Assembly: GCA_949752795.1 (NCBI GenBank)
Contig: OX457056.1
Location: forward strand, 97,424,942-97,488,941
Source: Hyperoodon ampullatus
Lineage: Eukaryota; Chordata; Mammalia; Artiodactyla; Ziphiidae
Length of the DNA: 64,000 bases
Direction: 5' to 3'
Each line of letters opens with the position of its first letter. The stretch's first letter is position 1. The notes under the pieces were generated by a model. The model was not told where the DNA came from. It ran no database searches and was given only the letters and a program-made list of their open reading frames with translations. Position numbers and translations under genes: made by a program. Positions 47,364-59,978 of the stretch are shown in pieces.

Positions 47364-50300
47364 GGATTGCTGATGAATGGTTATGATAAAAATCAAACCA
47401 ACGTTTAGTCAGTTGTATTTTTGTTTTTAAGATCTCTACAGACATTTCACCCCCTCATTTATTCCTCTTGAGTTGGGCCACTCCCTCTGCCTTCATGCAC
47501 TTCAATTTGTAGTCCTATCTGCTGGCTACTGAACTGTATTCCTCAGCCAGCCTTTGTCAGTAATAGCAATTTAGCTTTCACCTTAAATGCCTTACTCCTA
47601 TTTCTCATTTTGTTCAGAATCTAGCAAGACAAATGGATGCTGCTAATTAGGCTCCCTCAAAAACTAACCCTGCTCTCAACCCACAACTAGCTTTCCTTCA
47701 GATGTGTCATTCATATTTAGAAAAACCATTGCTCAAACATATACACTTCCTTTCTCCCCGAGGTGGTCGTCATTAAACATTGACTTAAGAAACAACACTG
47801 TGAGTGTGGAACTGAGTTTTCTTTGGAGAACATTAAGCATCTTATGTTGATATCATGCAACTAATAAAGTTATTATCCATAAACTGCATATAAAGGTTAT
47901 AAGTCAAATGGCAAAAGGACTTTTCAATAAATAGCAAAAATTTTTAAATAATTAAGAGTGTATCAGAATCATAATGCTTGAACGTATCAGAACAATGAGT
48001 TTTTTGCGGTATGAGAGAAATCGTGGCTAGAAATTTATAGGCTGCATATAGACTTCCATGAATTCATGGAGGAAAAATTAATTTTCAGTGTTTTCTAAAA
48101 TAAGAAGTCCTTTAAAAATAAATGTTCCATCTGTTGTTTTGGCCCTTTTATATTTTTCAGGATAAACTAATAGAACCACTGGCATTGTAAAAAAAAAAGT
48201 ACACAGTATATAGATTTACAAATTAGAATGATATAAGGATGAACATAAAGAGTGTTACCTTCTTAGTATAAACACCTCTATTTAGTATATATGACAGCCA
48301 TGGGAGACTATTTTATGTAAGAAATTATTTCTAAAAATGTTAATAGATGGAAATGCTGCTTTTTAATGGCAAGTGATTGATCTCTGCTATCCAGGTATCA
48401 TATAAATGTAAACTATTCAGGTAATGATATACTTAATAATAATATTTATTTGTAATGATATACTTAATATTATTATTATTTAACTTTTATTGAAACTATA
48501 GTTCGTTTTAGACACTTTCTTAGGAGCTTATATTAAAGCTTTTCAAATTGAAAATTAATTTCTATTCTCAGAACAATTTGTTCAGTACTCTCTTATTACA
48601 TTTTTATGTCGCCTTATGTGTCTTTTTCTCATCATATTGTAACTTCCACCAGTACATGTATAATTTATAAATCACGGTTGTATCCATTGTAGCTTGACAT
48701 AATAAACAATCAACTAGTATTTTTGCATTTTAACTAAGCTCTTGACTTCTAACACTCTTCATTGGAAATAAGGTCAGGAGGAAGTTGGATGATCTATTTC
48801 ATTTTCTGAAAAGAAGATCTAGGAATTTACTTGGGGAAATGTCTAGGTATGAAACCAATATAGAAAGAGAGCTAGATATGAATTAATGGCCACATAATTA
48901 TTGCAGTTGCCTCTTCTACCACATTTTTAGTCTCTCTCAAACCACAAAGCAGATTTATTATAAAATCTGGTTGTTTGGTAGCTACTGCAACTTGACAGCT
49001 AAATACATTATGTGGACCAGAGTATCACCTAATATAAGGTAAATCAATAAAGTTCAAATAAAGTCATTGACAATGCTGATCCATCTAACAATTATATGGC
49101 ATTGCACTACACTTCCCTGACAGGTTTATGCTTTTAGATCCCATTAAAGCATGGGAAATAACTCTAAAAGTACTTCTAAATAAACTGCAAAATAGAGTAT
49201 GCCAGATATATTAAGCACTATTTTTTTTTTTTTACAGAGCATCAGTTTAATAGTCCATTTTCCACTTTTGACTGTGAGAACATAACATTATATGGATGAC
49301 CCCTCAAATATGTAAGAGTGTTGCAGGTTTTTGAATGTCATGTATTTCCAGTGGTATAACTCTTATCTTATTTTAGTACTTAATTTTCCTGCCTTAAAAA
49401 TCTAGAAAAAAACTCCATTCACACTCTGTATACAGAAAGTGTTGAATAAAAATACACCTTCCAGGCATGAGCTCGGGTTTTCTTTAGAAACAAGAATGAG
49501 GCGATATCTTTACTTAGTTAATAGTATATACTGATGCATTCTGTAGAGGTGAAACTGAGTAAATAAAAATGAGTTTACAAGTATAAAAAAGGTACATTTA
49601 ATATTCAAATATAATCTTTAGTTGGTTAATGTTCAGAGATTTTTTTCTTTTTGACGATTCTAATATTTTACGAATGTCTCTGAGTGGCACTAAAATAAAG
49701 AAGCCAAATATTTTGGTTGTATCTTGCCAACAGAGTACTTGGGGAAGCATCCAATCTTTCCTTCGAAGTCCTTAATCCAATCCCTGGTGGGTTGTCAGAT
49801 GTCTCAAATCAATAGGTGGCATAACCTTGTAACTTGAATGTGTCATGACACCAAATCTGAAGCCTGTATAATTCTCTGTTGATTTTATTATTTTTAGATG
49901 CACCATGTATGTCTTCCAGTAACACAAATCATACTCCTTCAGGTGCCAGGTTTTGAGAATTTGCAACCTGAAGAACTAGACCTGTCATAACAATTCCTTA
50001 AATAAAGAAGATACCTTACACTCCATTTCCCCAAATATGCCAGAATATCACAGGCTTAGGGTCACAGCTGGCTGCTGCTGCATATCTGACTTGGTTAGGT
50101 TAGAGCTGGTGCTGCTGTGCTGCCTCACTCCAGGTGTGAAAAGAAAAACAAAATCACCTGGTTTCCATCAAAGCACCTTTGAATATTGTTCCTCCTGAGA
50201 AGGCTGCTAGCTACTGCCTTTCATGCTTACAATTTTTATACTAAACCATACTCAAAAGCCTTTAAAATTCATTGATGAGCCAATGTGCTGCTCAGTCACA

Positions 50301-50610
50301 GTACTTTCTATAGCAGGCATCCCAGCATGAGACTAAGTTATATTCACCCTAAGATTTATGTGAGGGAACAAGGTGGCTCATGAGAAAGAACTCACACTAA
50401 GGATATTATGATACAGTTTTGTTTCAAGGATGGTGAGTCAGGATCAGAGAAAAGGGGTCGTAGCTCTCTTTTAGTTAATCCCTCAACCCAGCTACCAAAG
50501 CATATACCTCAGACCTTAGGCAAGACCGTGGGAAATGAAAGATGAGTTTCAAATAAAAAATTTCCTTTGTTCTCCAATATTATCTACTCAAGAAATTGAA
50601 CACATACACT
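47364..50610. other. Unique AT-rich DNA
   Basis: About 3.2 kb with no recognisable gene or interspersed repeat. It contains a 31-bp tandem duplication at 48421-48481 and a short T-run near 49230. 50040-50530 is GC-richer without identifiable content. Confidence 0.45.
48421..48481. repeat. 31-bp tandem duplication
   Basis: 'gtaatgatatacttaat...' at 48421-48451 is directly repeated at 48452-48481 with a few changes in the AT-rich second half. Confidence 0.8.
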
Positions 50611-50620
50611 TCAGGTGTGT

Positions 50621-50828
50621 TTTTTTTTTTCCCCCCCCGGTACGTGGGCCTCTCACCGCCATGGCCTCTCCCATTGCGGAGCACAGGCTCCGGACGTGCA
50701 GGCCCAGCGGCCACGGCCCACGGGCCTAGCCGCTCCGCGGCATGTGGGATCTTCCTAGACCGGGGCACGAACCCGTGTCCCCTGCATCGGCAGGCGGACT
50801 CTCAACCGCTGCGCCACCAGGGAAGCCC
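50621..50828 (-). mobile_element. CHR-type SINE with a C8 run next to its poly-T
   Basis: T10 then C8 (50631-50638), GGTACGTGGGCCTCTCACCG through CCAGGGAAGCCC. Perfect duplication TCAGGTGTGT at 50611-50620 and 50829-50838. The body is near consensus and keeps many CpGs, so it is a relatively young copy. Confidence 0.97.
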
Positions 50829-53800
50829 TCAGGTGTGTTTTTGCCAGCACCTTCTACAACATTGGGGAAAGACTCACTGATTTCAATAATAACACAAGAC
50901 AAACATTAAGACCCTCAATACTGGGCATTGGCAGCTCCATTACAATAACTAGTGGAAACAACTCTTCAGCAGAAGCCTGGGATTGGAGCTTTAGCAACCA
51001 TCACAGGCAGCAGGAAGGTCCCCTTTGATGGAGTCCAATAATAAAGCCCTGTCACCCTTGGTAGGCTCCATCAGATTAGTGACACCTTTGGCTCCTACTT
51101 TTGTCATTAAGAGTAACAAGCGACACCAGTATCACAGAGGCCTGGAGTTAGAGGGGTACAGTCTCAAAGAATTGGTTCGTGAAACATATTTGCAACACAC
51201 CCTGGGAGCCTTAGAAAATGACTGGCAGGAAGCTGAAGACATCTTATTTTTTGTAGTATGTAGAGAAGAAATACAATGTGTGGTTTTAATTACTGTGATG
51301 CTATTCTCTCTTCTGCCAGAAAGTCTGGGATATATGAACAATATTCACGTGGTTATTTAAAATAATTAAGGCAAAAGCTAAATTGGATTTAGAACTATTG
51401 ACCCAGTAGGACTATGAATTGAGTTTAGAGTACAGGATTGGGACGTAGCCTTATATAGAAAAAATGGACACCCTCAGAGTTTTCCTCTATAAGCATTCCT
51501 TAGATAAGAGTAACTGTATTGAGTAGCTGTTTGGGGCCAAGCATGGGAACAAAAAGGAAAAAAGCAAAGCCTCTACTCTCAGGAAGTTTGTATTCTAATG
51601 GAAGAAAGATATCAAAGAGATGAACAACTTGATAAGTAAATTAAAAATCATATCCTGATAAATATTATGAAGAATAATAAGAGTGAGTTTCCAGAAAATG
51701 ACATATAATGCTATTTTAGGTATGGGGGTAAGGGAAAGTCTCTCTGAGCAAGCGATCACAGTAGGTTCTTGTGTGATTTAATATTTCTTGCTCTTCAAAA
51801 AGACTATAATTTTCCTGTAATTATTTTATATGTCTCTTCCTAATTTCCAAGGCATATCATATTTTGAAAATTGAGTGCTGTTTCACAATGGAACACATGA
51901 AATTATTGATTCATTTTCCTCTTGAATGCATGTGGTTGTTCCTCTTAGGTCTTTAGATAGATGGGGTTTTATTCTACTTAGAAACACAGGTCTGCATTCT
52001 TCATAACTGTACTTATGTATTGTCTCCTGTCCTATTTTATAATTTTTTTCTTTATTTACAACTATCTATTCACATCTATATAGATATATATTGTTTTCTG
52101 TTGATACACTTATAATCTATATAAGTTGATATAGAAACAAAGATATACTGTTTTAGATACAGATAAAGAGATAGACACAAACATAGATAGAGATCAACTG
52201 CTATAATTTTCTATTAGGGTCTTTGGCCTCCAATGTGGTCTGACACCATGACAATATGTCTTATGCTTGGACAAGTCCCAAAATGTAGTTGAACAGACAC
52301 TAACTCTTAGGAGGTGTGTGGATCATACTGTCATTTCAAAAAGTCCAGAGCAATTGCAGCTGGTGTTTATTCTGAAGCCAGGGCCAAAAAAGAGTGAGTA
52401 TGCTTTACCAAGAGTAGTATTTCCTTTCTAATGGGTGTCTATAGACACAGATTTTGAAGTTTCTCTAAGACAGCATAATTCTTTATTTTAAAATTTGTCT
52501 TTACTACAATAGAATCGAATGTTATTTAATTTTCCATACTTTAAACAAAAATATTTTAAGTGGACAGGGCTCAGAGCTATTTGTGTACATGTTAAAGAAG
52601 CAAAACAAATAGGGGACATTTCCCCAGTTCTCTGGAGGCTTAGTATCCACTTGTGGATACAAGACATACAGCAAGGAAAATAAGGAAAATTGGAAGAAAT
52701 AAATGGAAATCCAAGAGCCATGTTTACAACATAGAATGAGATTATGGAGCAAGTGTTAAGTGAGTGTTACTGGTATAGACTGTGCCTATGATGACCACAG
52801 GTGTAGTTAAGAAAACTTTTGTGAAGACATGAGAACTTGAGCTAAAATCTTAGGGGAGTTTATTTTGGGGGAAATGGAAAATCTTTGATGGGTGTTGATT
52901 GGTGGAAGTGGGACAATAGGAATGTTTTAGGAAGTAATATTATGTTATAGAATGGAGAATAGATTAGAAGAGGAAGAGACGATCAGATAAACATTATACT
53001 TAAACATTATATTGACATTGAAATTAGTTTGGCAAGAAGGTATATATTTAGGCTTTACTAGGCAGAAATTGGTATTTATAATAATGCACTCATTTGCTAA
53101 GAACACCATGGTATTAGTGCAATACTTTTGGATTCTTAGTTGCATAAATTAAATGTATAAATTAATTTCTTTCAAAAATGAGAGTGCTTTGGAAATTAGA
53201 TATATGGTACCAATGGGGAATAAAAGCAAATGTACAGACAAGGGCCATAGGGAGGGAAAATAGTTAGATAATGGAGTGAGGACAAGGTTGGCAGTCTTAG
53301 CAAAAATGAAACAACAGATGGCATATAATTTTTGTGAGTCCTCACACAGATGGTTCACCAGATGGATTCTGCCGGGTTCACACAGCTTATGTGTGTTTTT
53401 CAGCTGCTTATCATGATAGGCAAGGCCATTTCTGGGCAAGCAAAATCTCTGCTTGGTTCAGGTTATTGAAATATAACACTGAAATAAATTGGTAGTTGGT
53501 GGAATAATATGAAGTGTTTTTATTAACTGCCATTTCTAATTAGACAGAGACCTACAGATAATGTTATTTTAAAGTCACTGGAATTCAGAAAGAACTCATA
53601 GGTCATGGCTTACAAAATGTAATTCAGGGATTTTATGAAGGTTAGAAGATTTGCAGTCTTTGATTTCAATTTCAACTATTAATTGACTCTCATCTTTTGG
53701 AACTTTATTTTTAAAAATAACTTCCACTTAAATAACACAACAAAATTACGATTTAATAAGGTTATAACAGAAGAATGATTTAAAGAAATCAAGAAAATAT

Positions 53801-53867
53801 CTCTATATAAATTAAACCCACTCTGTAATTGGCACCAATATAACATATCACATTTTGGTTGATATCT

Positions 53868-53957
53868 ATACTAGTAAATATCTATTAAGTAAATATCTAG
53901 TGAGTATTATCTAGTAAATATTTGGTAAATATCTAGTAAGTATTTATCTTAGTAAAT
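53868..53957. repeat. Degenerate short tandem repeat (consensus AGTAAATATCT)
   Basis: About seven diverged units of 'agtaaatatct/ctagtaaatat' with variable spacing. Confidence 0.75.
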
Positions 53958-53994
53958 GGTGAAAGTCATTATCTTTAACAAACTACTATCCTGT

Positions 53995-54019
53995 ATGTGT
54001 GTGTGTGCATGTGTGTGTA
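53995..54019. repeat. (TG)n microsatellite, interrupted
   Basis: TGTGTGTGTGTGCATGTGTGTGT. Confidence 0.85.
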
Positions 54020-54631
54020 ATTTTGAAATGAAGATTCAAGAGCATTCAGAACCATTTTCTTTCTTAGAAGGAACATTCCTTAGATAAAATGGAGAATCAA
54101 ATATAAAACATTCAAACATTACATTTTCAACTAATTGCCTTTCATTAAAATATAGTTATATAGATTTATGGTACAAACAAGGGCTCTATTTTATTTGGAG
54201 GCTGCCCTTTCCACTGTTATAAGATGAGATCTTAATTCATGTCATTTTAAATTCTAGCAGGAGGATTTTTTCTTATTGCAGCTATTGTTAGGCATCCATT
54301 TGCAACATAAAAGGAATCTGATCTGTCTGGAGACACCAAAAGCTCCAGTATGTTTCAGATATACATTCTTATGCTGTGAATGAGCAATCACTATTTATGT
54401 TTCTGAGAAACACCATATCGGTCATCTTAACCAATGTTTTCATTACTTTGATACAGCCTAAGTCATAAATCCATCTGCCATTTCAACAAATTTTTGGTGG
54501 CTGAAGTTCTCATTTTCAAATAAATGTACAAATATTTTGTTAACTAAAAAAGTATCATTAAGGTCATTATTACAAGGTTTTCAACTTTATTTCTTGGAAA
54601 TACTATGCCTTAGTGGAAAAATTGTATGTGT

Positions 54632-54637
54632 ATTATA

Positions 54638-54668
<31 letters not shown>

Positions 54669-54672
54669 ATAT
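54632..54672. repeat. (TA)n microsatellite
   Basis: TATA run with two interruptions. Confidence 0.9.
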
Positions 54673-54959
54673 TTATATTTATGTATTCTTTGTGAAATAT
54701 TGGTTGTCTGGAAAATCTGCCAGTATTTACCATGCTCTCTTGTGTTTACATATACAGTTCTCATTCTAGACTACAATCTCTTTCAAGAAAAAAAAAAAGC
54801 AGTGTCTATTTTGTTCTGCACTTCTCTATGACTTCTTACACAATCTTAATACTGCTTGCTGCCAAAGAGATTTCTTATAAATATAATTCTTATTTTTTTG
54901 AATCTCATACTTGAAACTTCACTAGTATGTAAATAACTAAAGGATAAACCCCCTTAGTG

Positions 54960-55250
54960 TATCCTACAAGTTTCCCCATAATTTAGCTCCTGCCTGATCT
55001 CTGGATTTATCTCTTGCTTCCTCCCAGGCTGTTTCTTGCCTCAAAGACTTTGATCATGTTGATCCCAAGGCCTGCAATATTCTCTCATCAGCTCATATTC
55101 CTCTTTCTCCCCGTTCTATTATTACCTCCGGCTGTCAGTTTAAAAATACAGCTCTTGTGATTTTCTATGTAAAATATATCCTGTCTCCATTCACCCAGGG
55201 GGAAATGACAACTGTAGGATCTGCATTTTTGCCCTTACCATATCAGAATC
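54960..55250 (+). mobile_element. Possible L2 LINE fragment
   Basis: 'tttagctcctgcctgatctctggatttatctcttgcttcctcccaggctgtttcttgcc' loosely follows the L2 'tctggcccctgcctacctctccagcctcatctcttgcc' region. Diverged. Confidence 0.4.
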
Positions 55251-55363
55251 AAACTTCTATCACCCCACTTTTCACACCTGGTTTTGCATTGTTGTTATCA
55301 TCTCAATCTTTACCTCTATTTCTATCTCTAATTTTATCTCTACCTCTACCTTTACCTTTATCC

Positions 55364-55365
<2 letters not shown>

Positions 55366-55394
<29 letters not shown>
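55366..55394. repeat. (CA)n microsatellite
   Basis: About 14 CA units, flanked on both sides (55300-55460) by degenerate TCTATC/TACCTT low-complexity sequence. Confidence 0.92.
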
Positions 55395-55400
<6 letters not shown>

Positions 55401-55719
55401 CCTATACCTTTATCTACATACAGGTATCTATATCATTTATATCTATATCTACATATGTCTATAGCATCCATATGTAATCTATAATGAGTATGTTAGAATG
55501 TTATTTTAAAATGAAGACAAAGTTTTACTATGGCAGAAACTAAGAATGTATTTGTCTCGCAACAAGTATTTATAGGCATTCCTAGTTGAATGAGTGAATA
55601 AATGAATATGAACACTATCATTTCAATGAAAAAAATAACAGAAGGGACATACAGGAAGATATCAATTCAGTAGTACGTAATGAAGAAGAACACAGGTACT
55701 GGGGTCAGGACATCTTGTC

Positions 55720-56320
55720 AGTTCTAACTTCAAAATATATCCAAAATCCCACCACCTTTCACCATTCACCTCCACAGCTATGACCTTAGTCTGAGCTACC
55801 ATGCCTTGATTCTTGTAAGAATATCCAAACTGGTTCTCCCTGCTTCTACCCTTGTCCCCTACATTGTATTTTAACAGAGTAGCCAGAAAAAAATAATTAA
55901 AAAGTGTAAATCAGATAATTTTACTCATTTGTCCTAACCTTCCAGAACCTTTGTCTAGAGTGAAAGCTGAAATATTTACTATGGCTCACAAGGCCCTTTA
56001 TGACCTGCCATCATATTGTCCAGCTCTCTCTCTCTTACTGACTTTTCTACAACACACTGATATCCTTGTTGCTTATGGATCTTTCTGGGTATGGTTTACA
56101 GCCAGAGATTTTAATCCAAGGATTCCTTTGTCTAAGAATGCTCTCTCTTCGGTATCTACTTGGCAAACACCATACCTCTTTCAAATCTTTGCTCAGATAT
56201 CAGCTCTTTCAATGAACCCTATTCTGATCAACTTTTAAACACTGAGATCAACCTACTCATCCTCACTCCACTTCCAGGTCCTTTCATTACCCCCTATGTA
56301 GTTTTGGCCATGAAAATGCA
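55720..56320 (+). mobile_element. L2 LINE fragment
   Basis: Collinear with L2 3' sequence: 'ctgagctaccatgccttgattcttgtaagaatatccaaactggttctccctgcttctacccttgtcccc', 'cagagtagccagaaaaaaat', 'tggctcacaaggccctttatgacctgccatcatattgtccagctctct' and 'cctctttcaaatctttgctcagatatcagctctttcaatgaaccc'. Confidence 0.85.
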
Positions 56321-56479
56321 CTGCCCAGATCTCTGGCAGGTCAGCGAGTAGTTGACTAACGTTTAGGTTGCTACCCTTCTCTGTCAACCTCTGACAATAC
56401 CCCTGACTTCCTGTTCTCTCCATGTGTCTCTTCAGCTCCCAGTCAATAAATGAGCATTATTGGAGTTTTAATAGAGGCC

Positions 56480-57290
56480 CATTTCTGCAAGGTATGGGTC
56501 TCCTTTAATGGAAGATTTTGCTTCAAAGCCCCCCCTTCAGACTAGCTAAAACTTTCCTAGAACTATGTTACAGTCAAGACTCTTCTTACTCAGTATTCTC
56601 TCCTTCCATCTCTCCTTAACAGGAGTCAGATCTGCATTACAGTTTAAGGTTCTTCTTGCCTTCTCTGGCTTCCTCCACTTTCTCCTTCATAGACGTTTTC
56701 CCAATCAATTTCTTGTGCATCTGTTCCTGACTTGGCATCTGCTTCTTGGAGGATTCAAACAAACATGTTTGCTATACTTTTTCTTTTCTCCATGGCATTG
56801 ATTTATGTCTGGGTTTTGATTTATATTGGTGACTGAGTGATGACACAGAGAGGTCAATGCCATTTAAAGAAGATTTTTATTACTTATAGTTCCTGAGAGG
56901 AGGGGTCATGCTACACTATGCAGGCCATAGGGGAAGCACCAGGTTCAGTTTGGAGACAGAAAGAGGAGTGAAAGGAAAACGTGGCTCAGATTCTTCATTG
57001 TATTTGCTGCAGGAAACAGAGGGGGAAACAGCATAGTGTTGGCTACTTTGAATAAGGCCAGCAGGCTCTGGGATATAGGAATGGTCTCTAAATTGTCTGG
57101 AACCTGCCCTGTTTTAGAGCAGGGAAAATATTGGCTTGGTGTGTGTGAGTTAGATAAAGGAAGTAGTTGGGGGTATGGACTCAGGATTGGTGAGAGGGTT
57201 TGTAATATGATTTTTACTTGCCCATGAAAGCTGGATTGCAGGGGAGATGTAAACAACATTGGTTGTTAGTTTGGCCTTGTGATTAATGGA
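56480..57290. other. GC-elevated, repeat-like block, unassigned
   Basis: Two adjoining tracts, 56480-56830 ('cagactagctaaaactttcctagaactatgttacagtcaag...') and 56830-57290 ('atttttattacttatagttcctgagaggaggggtcatgc...'), differ in composition from the surroundings. They have the look of LTR or old transposon sequence. I cannot name the family, and there is no coding motif in the 104-codon minus frame at 56945-57259. Confidence 0.3.
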
Positions 57291-57321
57291 TGTGATTAAT
57301 AGATTAATAGACAAATATAGA

Positions 57322-57325
<4 letters not shown>

Positions 57326-57356
<31 letters not shown>
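57326..57356. repeat. (AC)n microsatellite
   Basis: About 15 perfect AC units. Confidence 0.95.
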
Positions 57357-57358
<2 letters not shown>

Positions 57359-57404
57359 CACAAAGAAAAAAAACCCCACAAAACAAACATGTATTATCTT
57401 CTAG

Positions 57405-57626
57405 CACAAGGGTTGGGAAACTAAAGCCTATGGGACAAACCCAATTCTTCACTTGTTTTGCAAATTAGATTTTACTGGAACACAGCCATGCTCATCTTTT
57501 TACATATTATCTATAGCTACCTTCACACTACAGTGGTAGAGTTCAGTAGTTACAACAGAGACCTTATTCCCAGCAAACTCTGAAATATTTACTATCTGGC
57601 CTTTTAGAAAGTTTGCCAACACCTGT
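57405..57626 (-). mobile_element. hAT-type non-autonomous DNA transposon
   Basis: 'aagggttgggaaactaaagcctatgggac...' to '...gccttttagaaagtttgccaacacctgt'. The terminal inverted repeats (consensus CAGGGGTCGGCAAACT) are recognisable at both ends, and the body 'ttttactggaacacagccatgctcatctttttacatattatctatagct' matches a common mammalian hAT-Charlie-like element. Strand is nominal. Confidence 0.85.
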
Positions 57627-57639
57627 TCTAGCCTACTGC

Positions 57640-57815
57640 CTAACTTCTTCAATGTTTATTGTTTGTAGTCTGATTTTTCCCCAATAGAAATTAAGCTGCA
57701 AAATGAGAGAGAGATTTCTTTGTTGTACTCATTAATATATTTCAGGAATTCACATTGGTGCTTAGCATATAATAGGGATGGAATCAATATTTATTGAATG
57801 AATGAATGAGTTCAA
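57640..57815 (+). mobile_element. L2 LINE 3'-end relic
   Basis: 'ttgtttgtagtctgatttttccccaatagaaattaagctgc...' to 'tggtgcttagcatataatagggatggaatcaatatttattgaatgaatgaatga', the L2 terminus. Confidence 0.85.
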
Positions 57816-57849
57816 ATTTGTATTCCTAACTCATATCCTTTATTTAGTA

Positions 57850-58010
57850 ATTATGTGAAACAAAAAAGTTTCCTGAGCTTTTCAACTCTCAATTTTGTGC
57901 TATGATAATAGAGTCCACCACACAGAGTTTAAGGATTAGATAATTAAATGCATAAAAATTTTAATGTATGCCTGAATATAGTAAGCATTAATAAATGTTA
58001 GATAACTCAT
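57850..58010 (+). mobile_element. MIR SINE relic
   Basis: 'cacacagagtttaaggattagataattaaatgcataaaaattttaatgtatgcctgaatatagtaagcattaataaatgtta' is the MIR 3' half. The upstream half is too diverged to bound. Confidence 0.65.
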
Positions 58011-58019
58011 AGGTGGAGA

Positions 58020-58635
58020 ACATAGTGCTTTTCACTTAACTATCTAGTGTTAGAAAAATTCAGCTTACTAAGTGTTAATCCATATATGTACACTATAGAT
58101 TTGTTTGGAAAACAGTTTATAGGCTCTATCTAAACCAGGAATAATAATATTTCCTCTCTGTCCCACAGGGTATTGGAAGGAGAGATGAAATTATATTTAT
58201 AACAGTATTGAAAACTGAACAATGAAAGATGCAATATGAACTTAGATTCTTTTTATTCTTCTAACTTCAAATAAAAGCAATCAATCAATAAAATAATAGA
58301 ATATTTTCTTTGTGTTTTGCTTTTCACATACATGGTGTTGTAGATATAAGAGTAATTGAATTTGACATATTTGTTGAAGTATTTGAGCCATTTATCAATT
58401 TACCATGATATTTGAATTAAAAAAAGCCCCTCAGTTGTAAATGTTAGGGTCTTATTTATATTTCAAGGTAGTTTGAATCTCTGTTAGCAGAAACATTATA
58501 GATCTTCCGTACCTAAAATCTTACCTTAAGCAGCATTGGGAAAAGCTTGTTTTCCCCACAATACCAGCATAAGTCTTGGTAAGCTACAAATTGTTTATGT
58601 GGTCTTTGTGTTCTGATTAGTACAGCTGCTTTCTC
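58020..58635. other. Unique AT-rich DNA
   Basis: No recognisable gene or repeat. Confidence 0.5.
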
Positions 58636-58639
58636 TTAT

Positions 58640-59410
58640 TCATTTCCCAATCCTTGTCATTAAGTTCTCAATCACTTTCACTTCAGCCGTTCCTCTGATA
58701 CAGTATTTGTCAAGGTCACTGATTACATTTTGGACCCCATTTTGGATGATACTTCTCAGTCTATGCCTTACTTCATCTCTCACAAGCATTTAAAATAGAT
58801 AACCATCCCCATCTTTGCCTTTTTCTTTGAAATCACATCCTCTTTGTTTTAGTCCTATTCATTTGGCCACTGGTTCTCAGTCTTCTTAAGTGCTCTCTTT
58901 TCTCTGCCACCCTCACAAGGTTCTGGTTTACAGCTTCTTCCTTCTTGTTCTAAACCCTCTACTTTTTATTTATTCCTGTGGCTTTAGTCACCATCAATGT
59001 TCTTCCAAAATCTGTTGCTCCTTTTGAGACTTGTTTCCTGGGCTCCAAGCACTTATTTCAATATTTATGTAGAAATAGATGAACATTTCCACTTGAAATT
59101 CAACATTTCTAAACTGAGACTATCTTCCCACTCAAGGCAGTCCCTATTCCTATATTTTTATCTTGGTAAATGACACCAGGCAACTTGGATGACATCATAA
59201 AGAACTCTCTCTCACTCTATAACTACTTAGAATGAGTCATAAAGTACTGTTGAGTCATTTTATGTGGATTCTTCTTAAAGCCATCTACTTCTCTCCCTCT
59301 TCATTATTATGATTCCAGGCCACACTGTCATCATTTCTCCTCTGGATTATTAAAATTCCTCTTTGTTATCACAACATCCAGCCTTGGTCTCTTCCATGTA
59401 CAGAAATGTA
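58640..59410 (+). mobile_element. L2 LINE fragment
   Basis: Collinear with L2: 'gtatttgtcaaggtcactgattacattttgg', 'gttctcagtcttcttaagtgctctcttttctctgcc', 'atttccacttgaaattcaacatttctaaactgagactatcttccc', 'gtaaatgacaccaggcaac', 'ccacactgtcatcatttctcctctggattatt'. Diverged, no open frame. Confidence 0.8.
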
Positions 59411-59775
59411 GGATGATTTGGGAGAGATATTAGATAAATATTGTAATAATTCACCTTTGTAATTTCCCTGTTCTCTTTGTCTATGAATCCCCTTATTACT
59501 TTAATATCAATTCAGGTTAGGTTTTTATTTATATGTACTTTATATGTAGTTAATTTGCCTTTAGATTTAGATTATATTTCAAGTTAGATATACACATTAA
59601 TTTAGATTAGATTTGGATTTAATACAGATTTTCCTAAAAACCACTACCCAGAAGATTGAAAATCTTTTCAAATATTTATTTGCCATCCAGGTGCCCACTT
59701 GTGTTCATATTTTTTCTCCAAATATCCATTGCAGAGGTTCTCAAACCCTCCAAGCTTCTCATGAACACTTCATGC
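59411..59775. other. Unique AT-rich DNA
   Basis: Low-complexity 'ttagattagattt' motifs at 59560-59625; nothing else recognisable. Confidence 0.5.
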
Positions 59776-59978
59776 TTTTTTTTTTTTTTTTTTTGCGGTA
59801 CGCGGGCCTCTCTCTGTTGTGGCCTCTCCCGTTGCGGAGCACAGGCTCCAGACGCGCAGGCTCAGCGGCCATGGCTCACGGGCCCAGCCGCTCTGCGGCA
59901 TGTGGGATCTTCCCGGACTGGGTCACGAACCCTGCATCGGCAGGCAGACTCTCATCCACTGCGCCACCAGGGAAGCCC
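59776..59978 (-). mobile_element. CHR-type SINE with an internal microdeletion
   Basis: T18, GCGGTACGCGGGCCTCTCTC through CCAGGGAAGCCC. Compared with the other copies, 'gaacccgtgtcccctgcatcgg' is shortened to 'gaaccctgcatcgg', a deletion of 8 bp removing part of the Pol III B-box side. No convincing target-site duplication is visible. Confidence 0.95.

Larger units (their letters stand above)
50839..54955. other. Unique AT-rich DNA
   Basis: About 4.1 kb without a supportable gene or interspersed repeat. A 111-codon plus-strand frame at 51025-51360 has no recognisable domain. 53868-53957 is a minisatellite-like array, 53995-54019 an imperfect (TG)n and 54632-54672 a (TA)n. Confidence 0.45.
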
